Source: Ephemerocybe angulata
Taxonomy: Eukaryota; Basidiomycota; Agaricomycetes; Agaricales; Psathyrellaceae
DNA: 64,000 nucleotides
Assembly (NCBI GenBank): GCA_013368325.1
Contig: JAACJK010000127.1
Coordinates: forward strand, 1 to 64,000
Reading direction: 5' to 3'
The position numbers and the translations under genes were made by a program. This document shows, piece after piece, positions 11,621 through 23,540 of the stretch (position 1 is the first letter of the stretch; each line of letters opens with the position of its first letter). Below the pieces are notes generated by a model. That model had not been told where the DNA came from and did not search any database. It saw nothing but the letters and a program-made list of their open reading frames with translations.

Positions 11621-12301
11621 ATGGGCAACTCAATCTCTGGGCTCGTTCCACGGTAAGTCGTCCTCATTTACGACTCTTTTTCTTGTTCCTCATGTCCCGT
11701 CACCAACCTCTCATAGCTCCACCGCCCTTTCGAACTTTGAAGGCCGAAGCACCGGCAGGACTAGGAGCGAGGTGACGTTTGAGGCGTCGGCGGGTTTACT
11801 TCGGGGCGTCCGGTACGTCCCTTCCTCATCCTCCTCCTCCTCCCCCCAAATCCCACTGCCATTTGCGCCTAACGCGAACATCGCTCTAGGTTCAGTGGCC
11901 GTGCGATATCCGAGTCGTCTTACGATGGTCCCGGCGTTCCACCTCGCGCTGCGGTAGCCATCGAGCACAACGTCGAGCGCGTCGCCCCCTTCCCCAACAT
12001 CGTTGACATCGCCTCCACCCAGCAAGTCGCGATCTTTCTCGCTGGAGCGGCGATCGGTATCGGTGCCCACATCCTCATCCGAGCCTCCGGACCTGCCGCT
12101 GCGTTGGCATGGGCCAATCGACTTGCCCTTCGACGCTTCGCCCAACCCCCTCCCACCAACCCAGGACGTGTTCGCCGCGGCACCGCTGGCCAGAATGGAA
12201 ACACCTTTCCAAGCATCCTGATTAACCTCGCAACTCGCTTCGGGTTTGTACCCCGCAACGCTGCAACTCCCCGCGCTTCTCGCCTCGACGCTGGCCGCTA
12301 A
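11621..12301 (+). CDS. Small membrane protein with MGNSISG N-terminus
   Basis: Three exons: 11621-11652, 11717-11812 and 11890-12301. The introns (11653-11716, 11813-11889) have GTAAGT and GTACGT donors and TAG acceptors, and the phases match, giving 179 residues. The N-terminus MGNSISG fits an N-myristoylation signal (Gly2, Ser/small residues at 5-6), so lipid anchoring is inferred. A hydrophobic segment (VAIFLAGAAIGIGAHILI, about residues 90-107) is the only clear membrane span, followed by a basic Arg/Pro-rich tail. No family recognised. A TATA box and a pyrimidine-rich leader precede it, and clean splice sites argue for a live gene. Possible homes are the inner face of the plasma membrane or an organelle membrane; the sequence does not decide. 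Confidence 0.8.
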
Positions 12302-12402
12302 ATTCGACGACCTCCACCCGATCGCGGATTTTCCTTTCCTTCTTCCATGGACCCATCCCTTCCTCCTTGTACCTTTCCTCCGACTCCTTTCACGCAACAC
12401 CG

Positions 12403-12537
12403 TATCCACCCATTCATTCCTTTCTCGTTATCCCAACGCTATCCCAACGCTATCCCAATTCGCTCTCCAAATCGCTATCCACCATTCATTCCTCTCTCGT
12501 TATCCCAACGCTATCCCAATTCGCTCTCCAAATCGCT
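12403..12537. repeat. Tandem repeat in the 3' flank
   Basis: About two units of a 62-73 bp repeat (from 'tatccacc...cattcattcc' to 'tctccaaatcgc'). Within the first unit a shorter 11-bp element, 'tatcccaacgc', is itself repeated. It lies about 100 bp after the stop of the gene ending at 12301, probably in its 3' untranslated region. Confidence 0.85.
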
Positions 12538-14299
12538 GTTGTCGTCATGTAATTTTACGCTATCTCACCATTCTTGTTGTATATTGATGTCCGGGTTCTA
12601 ATGTATGTTATTTCTACTATGTACATATGTATCTTCAATCCCACCTTCGTTACTTCTCGTCTGTCCTTGCGCAAATCCAGCGCGAATCACTGGGACTCGG
12701 AGGCACTCTGCAAACCACCCAGTCGTGAGGTGGGTATCCAACGGGACTTGTATGTCAATCTTACCTCAGTTTTCTAAGGGGCCGGAGTGGCAAATCCGAG
12801 GCACAGCGGCAAGCCGCTGAGCTGATCCGCTAGGACTACATAGCGTATGGAGCAATCAGGTGCCTTTGTAATCACCTTTCTGGCACATGTAAGTAGATCC
12901 GGGATCTTCAGTGACCCGGCCGAAGAGGAACCCCGAGTCCTATGTAGGCCGAGACGCGGAAACGGCGAGTCGCAAGTTGAATCGTCTGAAAAGGCGTTAT
13001 TATGCATATTAGATAGCACAAATATACGGTTGAAAATATCGCCCTGAGTAGATCCTCGAAAGGAAATCGAAGAGCAATCTGCCTCCCTTGGTATCACGGT
13101 GGAACGGTGTCTGGCGGTTGGCTTTACTGAGAAACCGGGGTTGACCAACAAGGGAAAGCATCCTTCAGCACCTCAGATCCCCTGGTCTTCACGACTCCGT
13201 TACCCAGCTGCCAAGAACTTTCATTTGCATCTCAAAAAACTCTGGATACACTAGCGCTAAAACAGCGCCTATCAAGGCGTTCGTTTCAAGGAGCCAAAAC
13301 TCACAGTGGAATACTGTAATTGGACTGGGTGATCACAGGAACGAAGTTACATGTACAGAGGGTGAAATACAATATAGTATAGCCTACCATGGTTCTTCCA
13401 AGCTGCATGAATGACCAGAACCATCGTCTCTAGTTCAGCAGGAATTCCCCATGGAATATCTTGAACGGTGTGAAACTCAACAGGCGGACCACCCCCCATT
13501 TCGCAAAGTATTGTCTTTGCATATTCTGCGTATTGACGACCCCTCCTGCTTGTCGACACCGGCCTTAGCAGATAGCGGACCCATCCGTATGTGGAGAACG
13601 GGAGGTATGTGGAGAACGGGAGAACGTGTGAATCACAGAGAGCGACTCAGAGGGGTAGGATACCTTAGGAAGCAAATTTGCCCATATGGGCTGATCCACG
13701 GCCACGCCCATTTGGAAAATGAGGCCATTGCCTATGTGACCCCAAATTGGGTCAACAACATTTGTGTTTTGATGGTCCCACTTTGGCCCCATTTGGACAA
13801 CAATGATGGTGTAACTTGGCTCCCAATTTGATCATAGCTGATGCGCATACCTGCTACCACACCTGGTAGGAGTACGGGTTTTGGCTATGATTGGGGTATG
13901 GCGATACCTCATACGTGGTGGGCGCACGGTTGGCGGTTCCTCACACCGTCTCAGTCCCGTCCGGAACATACTGGTTCTATTATACACGGATTACTGAGCA
14001 ACAATATAAGGAGTAGTTTTTTGCTGATATTGCTGTCCGAGTAAGCCCACCAATGGCGATACCGCTCGCCGATTCCAATTAGACGCCCGTCCAAGCCCCT
14101 ATCGGCTTTCCACGTGCAGGAGGAAACACGTGCGGGGGACGCCGCAAAGGGTGATGTGATGCAGTCGTGTCTCTTCGTGCCAACGTTCATCGTCCTCATC
14201 GTTCCATTTCTCTTCACATTCCTCACATTCTCTCGACTGCACTGCTCTAGACCGAAACTGGGCGAGCGCATGCACGACAGCTAGACCACGGATCCCAAT
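12538..14299. other. Intergenic, no gene recognised
   Basis: No coding pattern with splice support. One exact 17-bp direct duplication ('gtatgtggagaacggga' at 13587-13603 and 13605-13621) is visible. The rest is unremarkable mixed sequence. Confidence 0.5.
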
Positions 14300-14329
14300 A
14301 TATAAGCACACCATCTTCCGATAGAGACC

Positions 14330-15740
14330 ATGGAGCCATCGCAAGAAGGAACAGGAGTGGGAGGAGGAGTGGGAGGAGCTGCTGCACCTGTGGCGAGCAT
14401 GGCGGTTGTTCTCGAGCGAAGCGGATTCCGTTGGGATGCTCGTCCCCTCCGCCTCGCTCATCGTCCCCTTCTACGGCCCTACCACCACCAATCATCACGT
14501 ACGTTTCTCCTCCATGGTCACATTCGATACATACTGGGAACCTGACGTATCTTTCATATGTGTGTAGGTTTGTGTGTGCAGGCCCATCAGGTCCAAGCGC
14601 CCCACCCTTAGCTTTACTTTCGACCTCCCAGTCGACGACCCCAGGCTGGTTCACGGCGTTGGCTGCTCCAAAGTCCTGGATCTGTTTCCTGAGGAGGGTG
14701 TAATTGCGGTGCCTATCTCGGGCCCGCCTACAGGGGAGATCGGTGCAGGTGCAGATTAAACATCGACGACCCTGGGCACCAACACCAACACGAATGTGAA
14801 CTCGAATGCGAACTCGACGACAGCGCCTATATCACCCGCCCAGTTGCAAGACTGGGACGACGACGCCAACTCTGCTATAGGCCTCTCCGAATCACCAATC
14901 TTCACTTCCTTGCATCTCCCTCCCACTGAAGACGTTCACCAACCCAACCGACACTGCCCATTGCTATGCCGATGACAGTCACCCCTCCCGCCCCACTTGA
15001 ACTCGAAATCGCACTTCCCCCTCCCGTTCTACCCTCACCACCTGCGCTCCCAGCTGCGTTCACAAGCTCGACACGGAGCTCGACGGCGAGGAAGAGGTCA
15101 TACTTCTATGCTTCTCGGTCGCCTCCGACTTCGAGGGCTCTTCAACGTTGACGTCTGCTTTCGCACCGGCTGTCGACTGGTGGGCTAGGGCTGTGGTGGG
15201 GAGCGAGGCGATGATAGCGACGACGCCGCTTGTGTGACCTGTTCCGCTTCTGGCGGCGAACGGGAGGCAGGGTGGGGAGGGTGCTTATGTGGGGGCGTTG
15301 TAGAACGGGGTTGTGCGTTGAATGATGAATCCTCACCGCCTTGACCTCTCTTGGCGGTGGGGATGCAGGGAGGAGGCGAGGTGGAGGAGGGCGGGTACGA
15401 TTGGATCGGGGATGGGGAGGCGAGGTGGGCGAGGAGAACTGCTGGGATCAAGCTGGTATAGGACAAGGGGGATGTGGATGGGAAGTATATGTTTGATGTT
15501 GATGCGGAGAGGGTACGGGACCTGGCCCTGTGGGATGGGGGCAGGGTGAGTGAAGCGAAAGGGTGGGAGTGAGCAGGAGTAGGGGGTGGGGGATGAAGGT
15601 TGAGTGTGAGGTTGTGGTTGCTTGAGGTTTGGGGAGACTATTGGAAGATCTGGGCGGAAGTGGGGCGGGAGGCTTTGGGGGGAAGCGAGTCGGGAAGTGA
15701 GTTGGTTCTCTTGGATTTGTTTGTGTTTTGGAGTATAGGG
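14330..15740 (+). other. Unrecognised coding-like region
   Basis: A TATATAAG at about 14299-14306 lies 24 bp before an ATG at 14330. Plus-strand segments look coding: EEEWEELLHLWRAWRLFSSE (about 14358-14420), a Thr/Asn-rich stretch near 14780-14830 (NTNTNVNSNANSTTAPIS) leading to LQDWDDDANSAIGLSES, then DTELDGEEEVILLCFSVASD and SAFAPAVDWWARAVVG (about 15072-15205), and a further acidic part near 15360-15540. They fall in more than one frame and I could not join them by clear introns. The order (charged start, Thr/Asn-rich linker, Trp-rich C-terminal part) loosely recalls the decayed repeat family at 54.8-63.8 kb, but alignment by eye is weak. It could be a real multi-exon gene or a relic. Confidence 0.35.
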
Positions 15741-17175
15741 CATCGTCCTTCCTTGGTTCGCGCTTGTTGTGCGTCGTCCGGCTCGAAGTCGGTCTTCTTC
15801 CTTAGTTATCTCGAGCGTGCGTTCGGTCGTTCGCGCTGACGCATGTGTTCGAACTACGACTCTCCGTCTCTCTTTCTTTCAAGGAGCTGTCGTTCAGTTT
15901 TCTCTTGCATCGCCGGTAGCGTCCTCCAGGCTTGCGAGCATGCGCTATGCATGGCGGGCCAGCGTCCATACTCTCGCCTCCTCTGATCTGTACATGGCGG
16001 GATACGATTCCGGGCTTGGGAGCCCGTGGATGACGAAGTTCGGTCTGGGTGATACACGGGGGTAACACGATGGAGGAGAGACGTGATGGAGAGATTGTGG
16101 TGTCCTTGGTGAGCAGTGGACTGTGCCGCGGTGCTTGAATTCCTACCTTCGATCTCGCTTATTCGTGTTTTTCCTGGGATGATGGGCGTCATCTCTCTCT
16201 CTGTTAATCTCCTCTATCCATCCTTTCTTCTCTTTTTGCAATCTCTCGAGCCGCAGGTACTGATGATCGTTTCATTTCCTTAGAACCGGTGATGCGGGCT
16301 TCTCCTGCTCTGGGCGATCTTACTGGTGAGCCCCTCGCGTTATTCTTGATTTTCACGATTCGCCCGGTTTATGTTCCGTCGTCGCTTTCTTTCTCGCGGG
16401 ACCGACTGAGCATCGCGATATTTCTGGTCTCATCTCGAGGGAGACGAGGGCCGAGGCTGTTTGCGCGATGACTAATCTTCTGCGTACTCCCTACGAAATC
16501 CATGCTCGACCAACGCCAAACCAACGCACCGCGTGGCGTCCTGTTTTTGGTGGTATGCGCTAGGGGGCGAGCATGTGCTCCTCGGGGGTTCGTCGCCAGT
16601 GTTAGTGTTCGCATCGGCGCCTCAGACTCGACCTTGATACATGGCTGTGGCGCGCACTGCGTCGCCGCTCTCGGTACTCTTTATTGTTGTAAAGGTAAAT
16701 GAAGGGGCCTTCGTCGTACTCGCCAGGTTCCCGTTAGTTCGTTTCAATATGTGCAGGCGGGGATTGGAAGTGTCTCGCTTTCTAGGTAGGAAAATTCAAT
16801 GTTCAAACCTCATATGTATGGCCTTGATAAATCTCGTTGCCGACAGTAAGCGTAACGCGTCTCAGGTGAGCGAGGATGATGTCCCGGCTGCGACCGCCCT
16901 CCATTCCCAACCATACGGCAACCGCCCAACCTTTGACGCATACCGACGCTAGACCTGTAACCGGTCGCCTATGCGCCAAAGGGCTCGATAGCGTCACCGT
17001 GCAGCTCCCGTCATCGTAATACACTCCCTGCGATCATCTTTCTCCAAATCTCATTGAGCTGCACATGATAGAACACAGGGAGCAACAGCATTATCAATTT
17101 CAATCCCTTTTGCGTCTACTGAAGTAAAGATATCCGAGCTTGTTAAGTGCAATCCTCCACAGAGCTATTTTGCGC
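15741..17175. other. Intergenic, no gene recognised
   Basis: Open frames are short and unsupported on both strands. CT-rich runs occur near 16190-16250. Nothing assigned. Confidence 0.45.
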
Positions 17176-17394
17176 TCAGTAAGGGGTCAGGACGGGGCAC
17201 CACGGACAAGCTCGCTCCGAGTCTGTCTCGCTATCTTCCTTCCCGGACTCTATGAGGTCACTGTTAGATGCGATGGTGTGCAGTCCGATTTTATCGGACT
17301 CACCACTTGCGCTGGGCGTGCCCAAAGGCAGGGCCGCGGTTGCGGAAACGGATAATGCGAGGGCAATAGCTGCCACAAATATGGTGAAGCGCAT
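17176..17394 (-). CDS. Small secreted protein ending in CPWC
   Basis: ATG at 17394, stop TGA at 17176. An N-terminal signal peptide is clear (MRF, then a hydrophobic core ending SATAALPLG). A candidate 54-bp intron (17250-17303, GTGAGT...CATAG) is a multiple of three, so the protein is 72 residues unspliced or 54 spliced. The mature part is acidic and Ser/Glu-rich (SGKEDSETDSER) and ends with a CPWC pair near the C-terminus. TATAAAG lies about 80 bp upstream (near 17475-17481). Secretion is inferred from the signal peptide; function is unknown. It shares the 'short MR-start signal peptide plus CxxC tail' layout with the zinc-finger genes at 53.6-61.7 kb, but I see no other similarity. Confidence 0.65.
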   Translation of the reverse strand: MRFTIFVAAIALALSVSATAALPLGTPSASGESDKIGLHTIASNSDLIESGKEDSETDSERACPWCPVLTPY

Positions 17395-18023
17395 TCTGGT
17401 TTGGTTCAGTATGAAAGTTGAATAGCTTGCAGTGCTGTTGGGTGGATGACAGACCTTCAATACGTTGCCTCCACCTTTATACACTGGTTGCGGACGGTGC
17501 TTTTCGTCGAACGCAATGCTGCAGAACGAAGACTTGCCTGAAATTATGATTAGTTGATGGTACGAGTACAGGTTCGACTTGGGTTGTCTGGAATCAGATT
17601 TGAAGGTCTACAGGTCGTCGAGGGTGTGATGAGGCTGATGAAGATCACGAATCGTGAGGAAGGCACTGCATTTGCATTTTTGGTTCATTTCCCGAGGAAT
17701 TAGTGGCTGTTGCTGAATCACCACCGAAGAGGGTACATCTTCTAGCAACACTGCCAATTCAGGGAGGGTGAGATGAGCAATACATTTCTAGTCTACAAGC
17801 TCTGCAATAATATAAATTTTAGACTATTAAACTCTTTTGATTGAGCGCATATATCCCTTCCTAGCGCTCGACACCAGAATGCATCAGATATCAAACGTAC
17901 TTTGCACTAGGTATCTGGGCAGGCCTCAAGACGAAGGGGCACGGCTCTCTCTTCTAAGTGATGGAAGCCAAACGAACAATCTTCCACGAGGTGGAGACAC
18001 ATCTTCTCGTCATCGAGTCCGGG

Positions 18024-18050
18024 TTCGATGCATATTTCCAGATCCCGGCA
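18024..18050 (+). repeat. Inverted repeat, arm 1 (27 bp exact)
   Basis: The 27 bp from 'gttcgatgcat' to 'gatcccggc' recur as the exact reverse complement near 18531-18557. Weaker similarity extends on both sides. Confidence 0.8.
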
Positions 18051-18530
18051 CCTTTTGCCCAAGACCGAAATCATCACCGGCAGGATCACTCTCGGAGGGC
18101 GTCTGCGTTAGACCTCCGTAAGAGGAGGGCGCGGGAAGAAAGGCGCTCTAGAGGTGCCTATGCTAGCTGCACTGTGACGACAAAGGTAACAATGTGATAT
18201 GCGGAGAGGGTGCCAAGGGCGCTTATTACACGTCACACATCCTGGCTATTTCCGGGGCTACATATCCTTCATCCTTGCTACATGGCTACTTATCTTTACC
18301 CAAGGAACTATGATACGACTGAGCCTCCGGAGCCTGCACACTTGACCTTCGTCTCCCTGCAAGTTACATATGTACACCCACCCGACCCTGCAGGGCCTGC
18401 ACCCGCCCTTTTTGCGCCCTCTCGTGGCCGGATTTTAGGATGAGGTCCGCTCGCGGGCGGCCTGGATCAAAGAGGGATCAGGCAGTGATCCAGGTGGCCG
18501 TGCCGGATGCTCGGCATCCTTTTGGGGTTT

Positions 18531-18557
18531 CGTGGCCGGGATCTGGAAATATGCATC
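18531..18557 (-). repeat. Inverted repeat, arm 2
   Basis: Exact reverse complement of arm 1, about 480 bp away. Read on the minus strand it encodes DDEEAPFDAYFQIPATKP in an open frame of about 50 residues. Confidence 0.8.
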
Positions 18558-19557
18558 GAACGGTGCCTCCTCGTCATCCAGGTCTCGCGTCGCCAGATTT
18601 AGTATCAAATGAACCCACCATGGTAACTAATTAGACGAGAAGTGCATTTTGCCAAGGACCCCGTATACATAGCACTTCTGAATATATATCAAGCTGTGGG
18701 AATATGATGGAGAGTAGTAAAGCGGTTGAGGTCGTGATTGTGACGGTGAGCACAGCTGAACTGCGGGGCGCCTGGAAACCCAACGAAATGCAGGCGGATA
18801 CGAATACGGGCTTTAGGCGCTCGATAGTCGGGGATGGTGCTCCGTCCCCAGTTCCCGTCCCTCGGAGTATAATACTACATGAGCCTTGAGGCTTCTTCTA
18901 ATACGGTGTGGGTGTCTTGGATGTCTGGATGTCGGCTCGAGCTGAGCTTAATTCGCTCGTTATGAAGGCGGTAGGAGGCGACTGCGTGTTCAAAGACCAA
19001 GGAGCCAGAATCCAAAGCTGAAGCTGAAGGAGATTCTGAGATAAGAGAGCTCGAAAAGAGGTGAAGGCTGAGCTATGCATCCGGCCTTTCGGCATCGAAG
19101 CTGACTCTCACGATTGGGCCAGGAGTTTGATCAAAGTATCTAGCGGATCCAAACCACTCGAAATTGTACGCGCGTGGCTCAATCAGAAGGAACAGCACTT
19201 ATCTTCTCAATATCTAGAGATACTAGAGTCCCAGGGAGCTGTATGACGCGGCAAACAAAGGTATGCGACATGACGCCGCCGTATCTCGAGTTTGTTCTCA
19301 AACGCTCGTACGGACCTCCCAGGCTCTACAGGTCGGACTGAGAGTATTCTTTATATATCCCAGGTAGTCATTTATGGTGGTATCTAGGGAGGACTCCTAG
19401 GTGATGTCTGCTATCTATCCCAAGAACAATGTTACAGCGCATGTGCTGCCTGTCTGCGCCATGATCAGCATGCGATACCAAAGCGGGTATATAGGGGGTC
19501 GATAGATAGTTAGACTCACTTATCATGACGAGAGTCCCACTTAATAGGTCGGAATGC

Positions 19558-19698
19558 TTAGCATGAAGCATGCGAGTTTGGGCCACAGTCACTTGGAGCT
19601 GCTTCAGCGGCCGGGGTGGGTGAGGCAGACGTGTACCCTGCCATTCCGGCGAGGGCGATGAAGATAGAGACGAGCGAGGCTGCACTGATGATCTTCAT
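19558..19698 (-). CDS. 46-residue secreted peptide
   Basis: ATG at 19698 (MKIISAAS), stop TAA at 19558, no intron needed. A signal peptide covers about residues 1-25 (core LVSIFIALAGMAG), followed by SPTPAAEAAPSD and a short tail with two cysteines (CGPNSHASC). Small Cys-containing secreted peptides are common in mushrooms and are often called effector-like; nothing here proves that role. The coding frame could continue through an unseen intron, since the signal peptide plus Pro/Ala linker is a common beginning for longer proteins. Confidence 0.55.
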   Translation of the reverse strand: MKIISAASLVSIFIALAGMAGYTSASPTPAAEAAPSDCGPNSHASC

Positions 19699-20107
19699 GT
19701 TGGGTACTTTGTTTTCTGTGAAGACTAAGTTGGTATCAGGAGCAGCCCTCTTTGTATCTTTTCAGGTTGGGCGAAATGCTGCGGAATTCTCGCGGCTCTC
19801 CTTGGGGAGCTTGAATCGCCGGATGAGCACATGAGTTCTTGATGCGAAGACTCTAATTGTACTCATTGTTCTCATGCGTGAGCCAAGTTTAGCTCTTTTC
19901 ATGGCGTAGTCTGAGCTCTCAGCTTCCCAGATCGATTCTAACAACTTTTGTTGATGCTTCCGATCTTGAGAACCATTCCCATGGATGTGCCATGTGGTAC
20001 CCTATAATAATTACTGTCCCAAGTCAATGTTCGTTTGACCGACGGTTGGCAGTGAAAGAATTGATCCTGAATGATTCTTCCGCACCGTGACATATATGCC
20101 TCGGTTC

Positions 20108-20650
20108 GTAAGGGCAACGGTAAACAGACGGCTTCTCGTTCTGGACTCGACCTTCTTCCTGTTCACTATGTCCGCATCGTCTCTGCTTCTAGGTCTACGA
20201 ATCTCACTCCACTCAAAGGCCTTGATTAAATTGAATACGACTAGCAGTAAATGCGCTGTATAAGCAAGAAGTAGGGGCATGGGCGACACAGGCGCTTCCC
20301 AATCTTCGACCTAAGTCCACCGCCTCTCCTGCCTTCCTGACTCTTCCTCTCCTAGACGTCGTGCGCCCCAACCTCTACGTTATCCCTCCCTCCATCTAAC
20401 CCAACCATCCCCAGCAGCGTGCGCCTTGCTCGGAGGCGCCCACCCCTGGCTCATGCACATGCAGCACGCCCTGGGGAAGGAGGGCTCACCACTTCGTTGT
20501 TCACACCGCAGCGAAGATTACTGTCGCTGCGAACACGAACATCTGAAGTCGATGACCAGCACGCAAAACGGCATGGGCGTTCTGCTGCTGGTCGAACTTT
20601 CCGTCGATGGAGTTCCAGACGACGCCCGGGACTCTGAATGTCGATCGCTG
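20108..20650. repeat. Segmental duplication, copy 1
   Basis: Matches 22959-23540 in the same orientation with many substitutions and small indels. Both copies start at 'taagggcaacggtaaacag' and end near 'gttccagacgac/gatccagacgac' plus 'gactctgaat/gactccgaat'. On the minus strand both copies read (F)xVPGVVWxSIDGxFDQ, so an ancestral gene is likely, but both copies now have stops in all frames of interest. Confidence 0.8.
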
Positions 20651-21761
20651 TGGGTAAAGGGATGATGGAGCCGTATGGCGGGATGGGGCTCGGACTGAGG
20701 TCATTGGAAGTGGGTCTGGTCTTGTACGGAAGTGGGGGAGAGTGAAGCGTAAACGCCGTGGGTGGGTAAGGAGGGGAATCGGTATATGGAAGTGGGCGGG
20801 GGACGAAGAAGCTTGATCAGGAGGCGTCGTTGGGTCTGGATGTGGTTTGGAGATCCGGTCCCCGAATCTCGTGCTATATGGCGCTGATGAGCGTTGTGAG
20901 TGCTGCTGAGGAAGATGAAGAGCAGCGTTGTGAAGATCGCTTGAACCTATGATGATGGTGCGTCCTCCCCTCCATTCAAAGCTTGTTATATCCTGTCTTG
21001 CTCTGTCTCGACCTCGCCCGTCAGGTGTTGTGTTTCCACTGCACTGCGGGTACTGCCAGCGCTGTGCTCGGTACGATGGTTAGATTTGAACGAGGTATCG
21101 CGGGCTGTACATAGTTGACTCTTCTATTACTAACCTTCCTAGTCGTAATGTTCTAGATATATTATGTCAAAATAACGCTGGTCTGATACTTGAATTGGAC
21201 GAAAGTACCATAGTTGGCCTTAGTGCGAGAGTCCTATTTAATCCAACCTTGGCTTCGCGCAATTGATCTGCTAGACTAGTGGACATTAGAGCCCGGACGG
21301 GCTTACCTCGATGTGCACGACGACGGTGAGCGGCTCGGGCACGCTTCTTGAGTCCCGGCTGCATTTCTCTCGAGTAGCCTGTACGTGGTGGGCTCGATAA
21401 CAAAGCTACCTCCATGACGTGAGAGCACCGTGAGGTGATAAGCACCTTGACTGTCGCAGCGTAGGTGGACGTTCAGAGAAACACATTCACCGAGCTGGGA
21501 TCCGCTCGGTACATGTGATAGATGTTGCGTAACAAATGGGTTGAGCGTGTTCGCGGTATACTCACTAGTGTACTTCCAACACTGGGGAACAGCCCGGTCA
21601 CATCAAACTCGACGGCCTGCAGCAGTCTAAAACCTCTAAAACCCGATAGACTTGAAAAATAAACAAAGAGATATTCGCAAACGAGCCAATAGATAAAGGA
21701 TTACCGCGATAGAGTCCGAAATAGAAGGAGTGGAGTAGCTAAACAGTAACAGTGGGACTCT
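20651..21761. other. Intergenic, no gene recognised
   Basis: Nothing with coding or repeat signature beyond short unsupported open frames. Confidence 0.4.
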
Positions 21762-22329
21762 CTAACGTCTACTCCCTCCTCGTACAAACCACATTGGACT
21801 GCTTTGCGCGACCCCGTTCTCAAGGAAACTCTTCTTATCATCCAAGTACCTGTCCGGTCTATTTGCAAACACCCCCGGTCTGATTTGAAGCCTTCCTTTT
21901 GCCAAAGTCGCCTTGGAAAGCCCCAACGACAGCCGCATCTTGACATCCCCGACAATCTTAGACCGTAGGCACTCCACCCGTTGCTCCTTATCCCCGTACT
22001 TGAATATGTACCAAACGGTCCCCATCCGGGTTTCAAGGTCCTCCGATTCGCTGAGATGGCGACGGTATGCGTCAACAGCCTCTTCGAGGAAGTCACGCAG
22101 GACGGGCTGGAAAGGCACTTCGATCCCTGACCCGTAGCGCGCGTCTAGGGTGTTTGAGCTGGGGTCGATGATGGAACGAGCGTCCCAGTTATCATGGTTC
22201 TATTCCAGGGGTAATGTTAGTCTGGTCGCAGGATATAGAAAATGCAGGTCTCACAGCGTCGGCGTACGCCGTGGTGAATGTGGAGGCGACGGCGAGCGCA
22301 GTCAGAGCAGGGACGAATGTGAGTCTCAT
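21762..22329 (-). CDS. Secreted protein of about 170 residues
   Basis: Exon 1 is 22329-22255 (25 residues, exactly the signal peptide: MRLTFVPAL...TTAYADA). The intron is 22254-22200 (GTGAGA...AATAG, phase 0) and exon 2 22199-21762, stop TAG. The mature protein starts NHDNWDARSIIDPSS and is soluble and charged, with a helical-looking middle (LRDFLEEAVDAYRRHLSESEDLE) and a basic end (WFVRGGSRR). It has one Cys in the mature part, so it is not a disulfide-rich effector. No family recognised. The intron directly after the signal peptide is also seen in the zinc-finger genes farther on, a layout that lets a secretion signal be shuffled as one exon. Secretion is inferred. Confidence 0.72.
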
Positions 22330-22958
22330 AATAGCGAGATAGTCGAGATCAGGCGATAGTTTTGATGTGAGAAGTGGACGTGCTGGTGATGGTTGTGTAA
22401 AAATTCCTGCAAACCGCCCGCCTTTTAAGTGTACCTTCGATAGGACCCTGAGGGCATGACTGCGACACCACCCCATTGGAAGTGAGCCGAGTCGCAGTTT
22501 CGGAAATTATGTTTACAATATGTGCGAGTTTCGGAGCTGAGGCTTCACCGAACAGGCCCAAAAAAGAAATATAGCCTGTAGTCGTGCTTTCAGCCCAACG
22601 GGTTCAATGTTTCTCATCACTGGCAGAATAAGAGCTAGGGTTCACTCCCACGCTGTATGATCTGGATGGTCGCGAAGCCATATAACTTATGGAACCCGCC
22701 AATTTGGAGATACCGGCTGCCATTTTGGACTATGAAATGGGCAAAGTTGATGTATGCTCTAAGCTGGTAGATGAGGGTTCCCGGACTCCCAGTATACCAA
22801 AGAAAGTTTCAACATCTTGAGAAGCTCAGACCGAAGTTCGCAACAAGCTCTGCCCTCTTTTAAATGCTTTTCAACGAGTACATCAGTACTAGGAGTCGTC
22901 GAAAGACTGTGGAATGAGGTCAGTAGGGTGAGAAATGGCCCCGTGGGATATTTGTTTG
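22330..22958. other. Promoter region and spacer
   Basis: Upstream flank of the secreted-protein gene starting at 22329; a TTAAAAGG lies about 100 bp upstream on the minus strand. Nothing else assigned. Confidence 0.4.
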
Positions 22959-23540
22959 TAAGGGCAACGGTAAACAGACGGCCTCTCGTTTTGGACTCGA
23001 CTTCCCCATCGTTCTTCCTGTTCACTATCATGTCCGTATCATCTTCGCTTAGGTCGACAAATCTTACTCCACTCACCTAAAGCCTTGAGTGAATCGAATA
23101 CGAGTAGCAACAAATGCGATGTCCGAGCAGGAACCACCGGTCGTAGCTTGGGCGACACTGGCGCTTCCCCGACGTTCGACCCGAGTCCACCGTCTCTTCC
23201 GCCTTCCTCTCCTGTACATCGTGCGTCCCATCTTATATACCATCCATTCCTCTAGTCTAACCAACCCAGCAGCGTGCGAGCTGATCGCAGGTGCCCGCTC
23301 CTGGCTTGTGCACCATGCCAGAGAAGGAGGGCTCACCAGTGCACCATTCCCATCACAGTCTCGAAGAGTACCACGGCTGTGAATGCGAACAGAGCACAGT
23401 AAATCCGGTGCCGATAACCGACAGGTTGAATGGTACATGCGTTTTGCGGGATTCTAGCTCCTGCTCGTCCTGCAGCTGGTCGAACTCTCCGTCGATGGAG
23501 ATCCAGACGACACCTGGGACTCCGAATCTCCATCGCTAAA
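22959..23540. repeat. Segmental duplication, copy 2
   Basis: Counterpart of 20108-20650. Together with the gene at 21762-22329 this means that a block of at least 540 bp was copied to either side of that gene. Confidence 0.8.

Larger units (their letters stand above)
17395..19557. other. Intergenic with an inverted coding-like repeat
   Basis: No gene assigned. Contains two oppositely oriented stretches (about 17960-18110 and 18440-18620) that each encode a segment containing FDAYFQIPA (see findings). Minus-strand sequence near 18330-18440 can be read as a cysteine-rich piece (CRPC, CTYVTC, KVKC), which may be the relic of a Zn-cluster-type gene. Confidence 0.4.
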
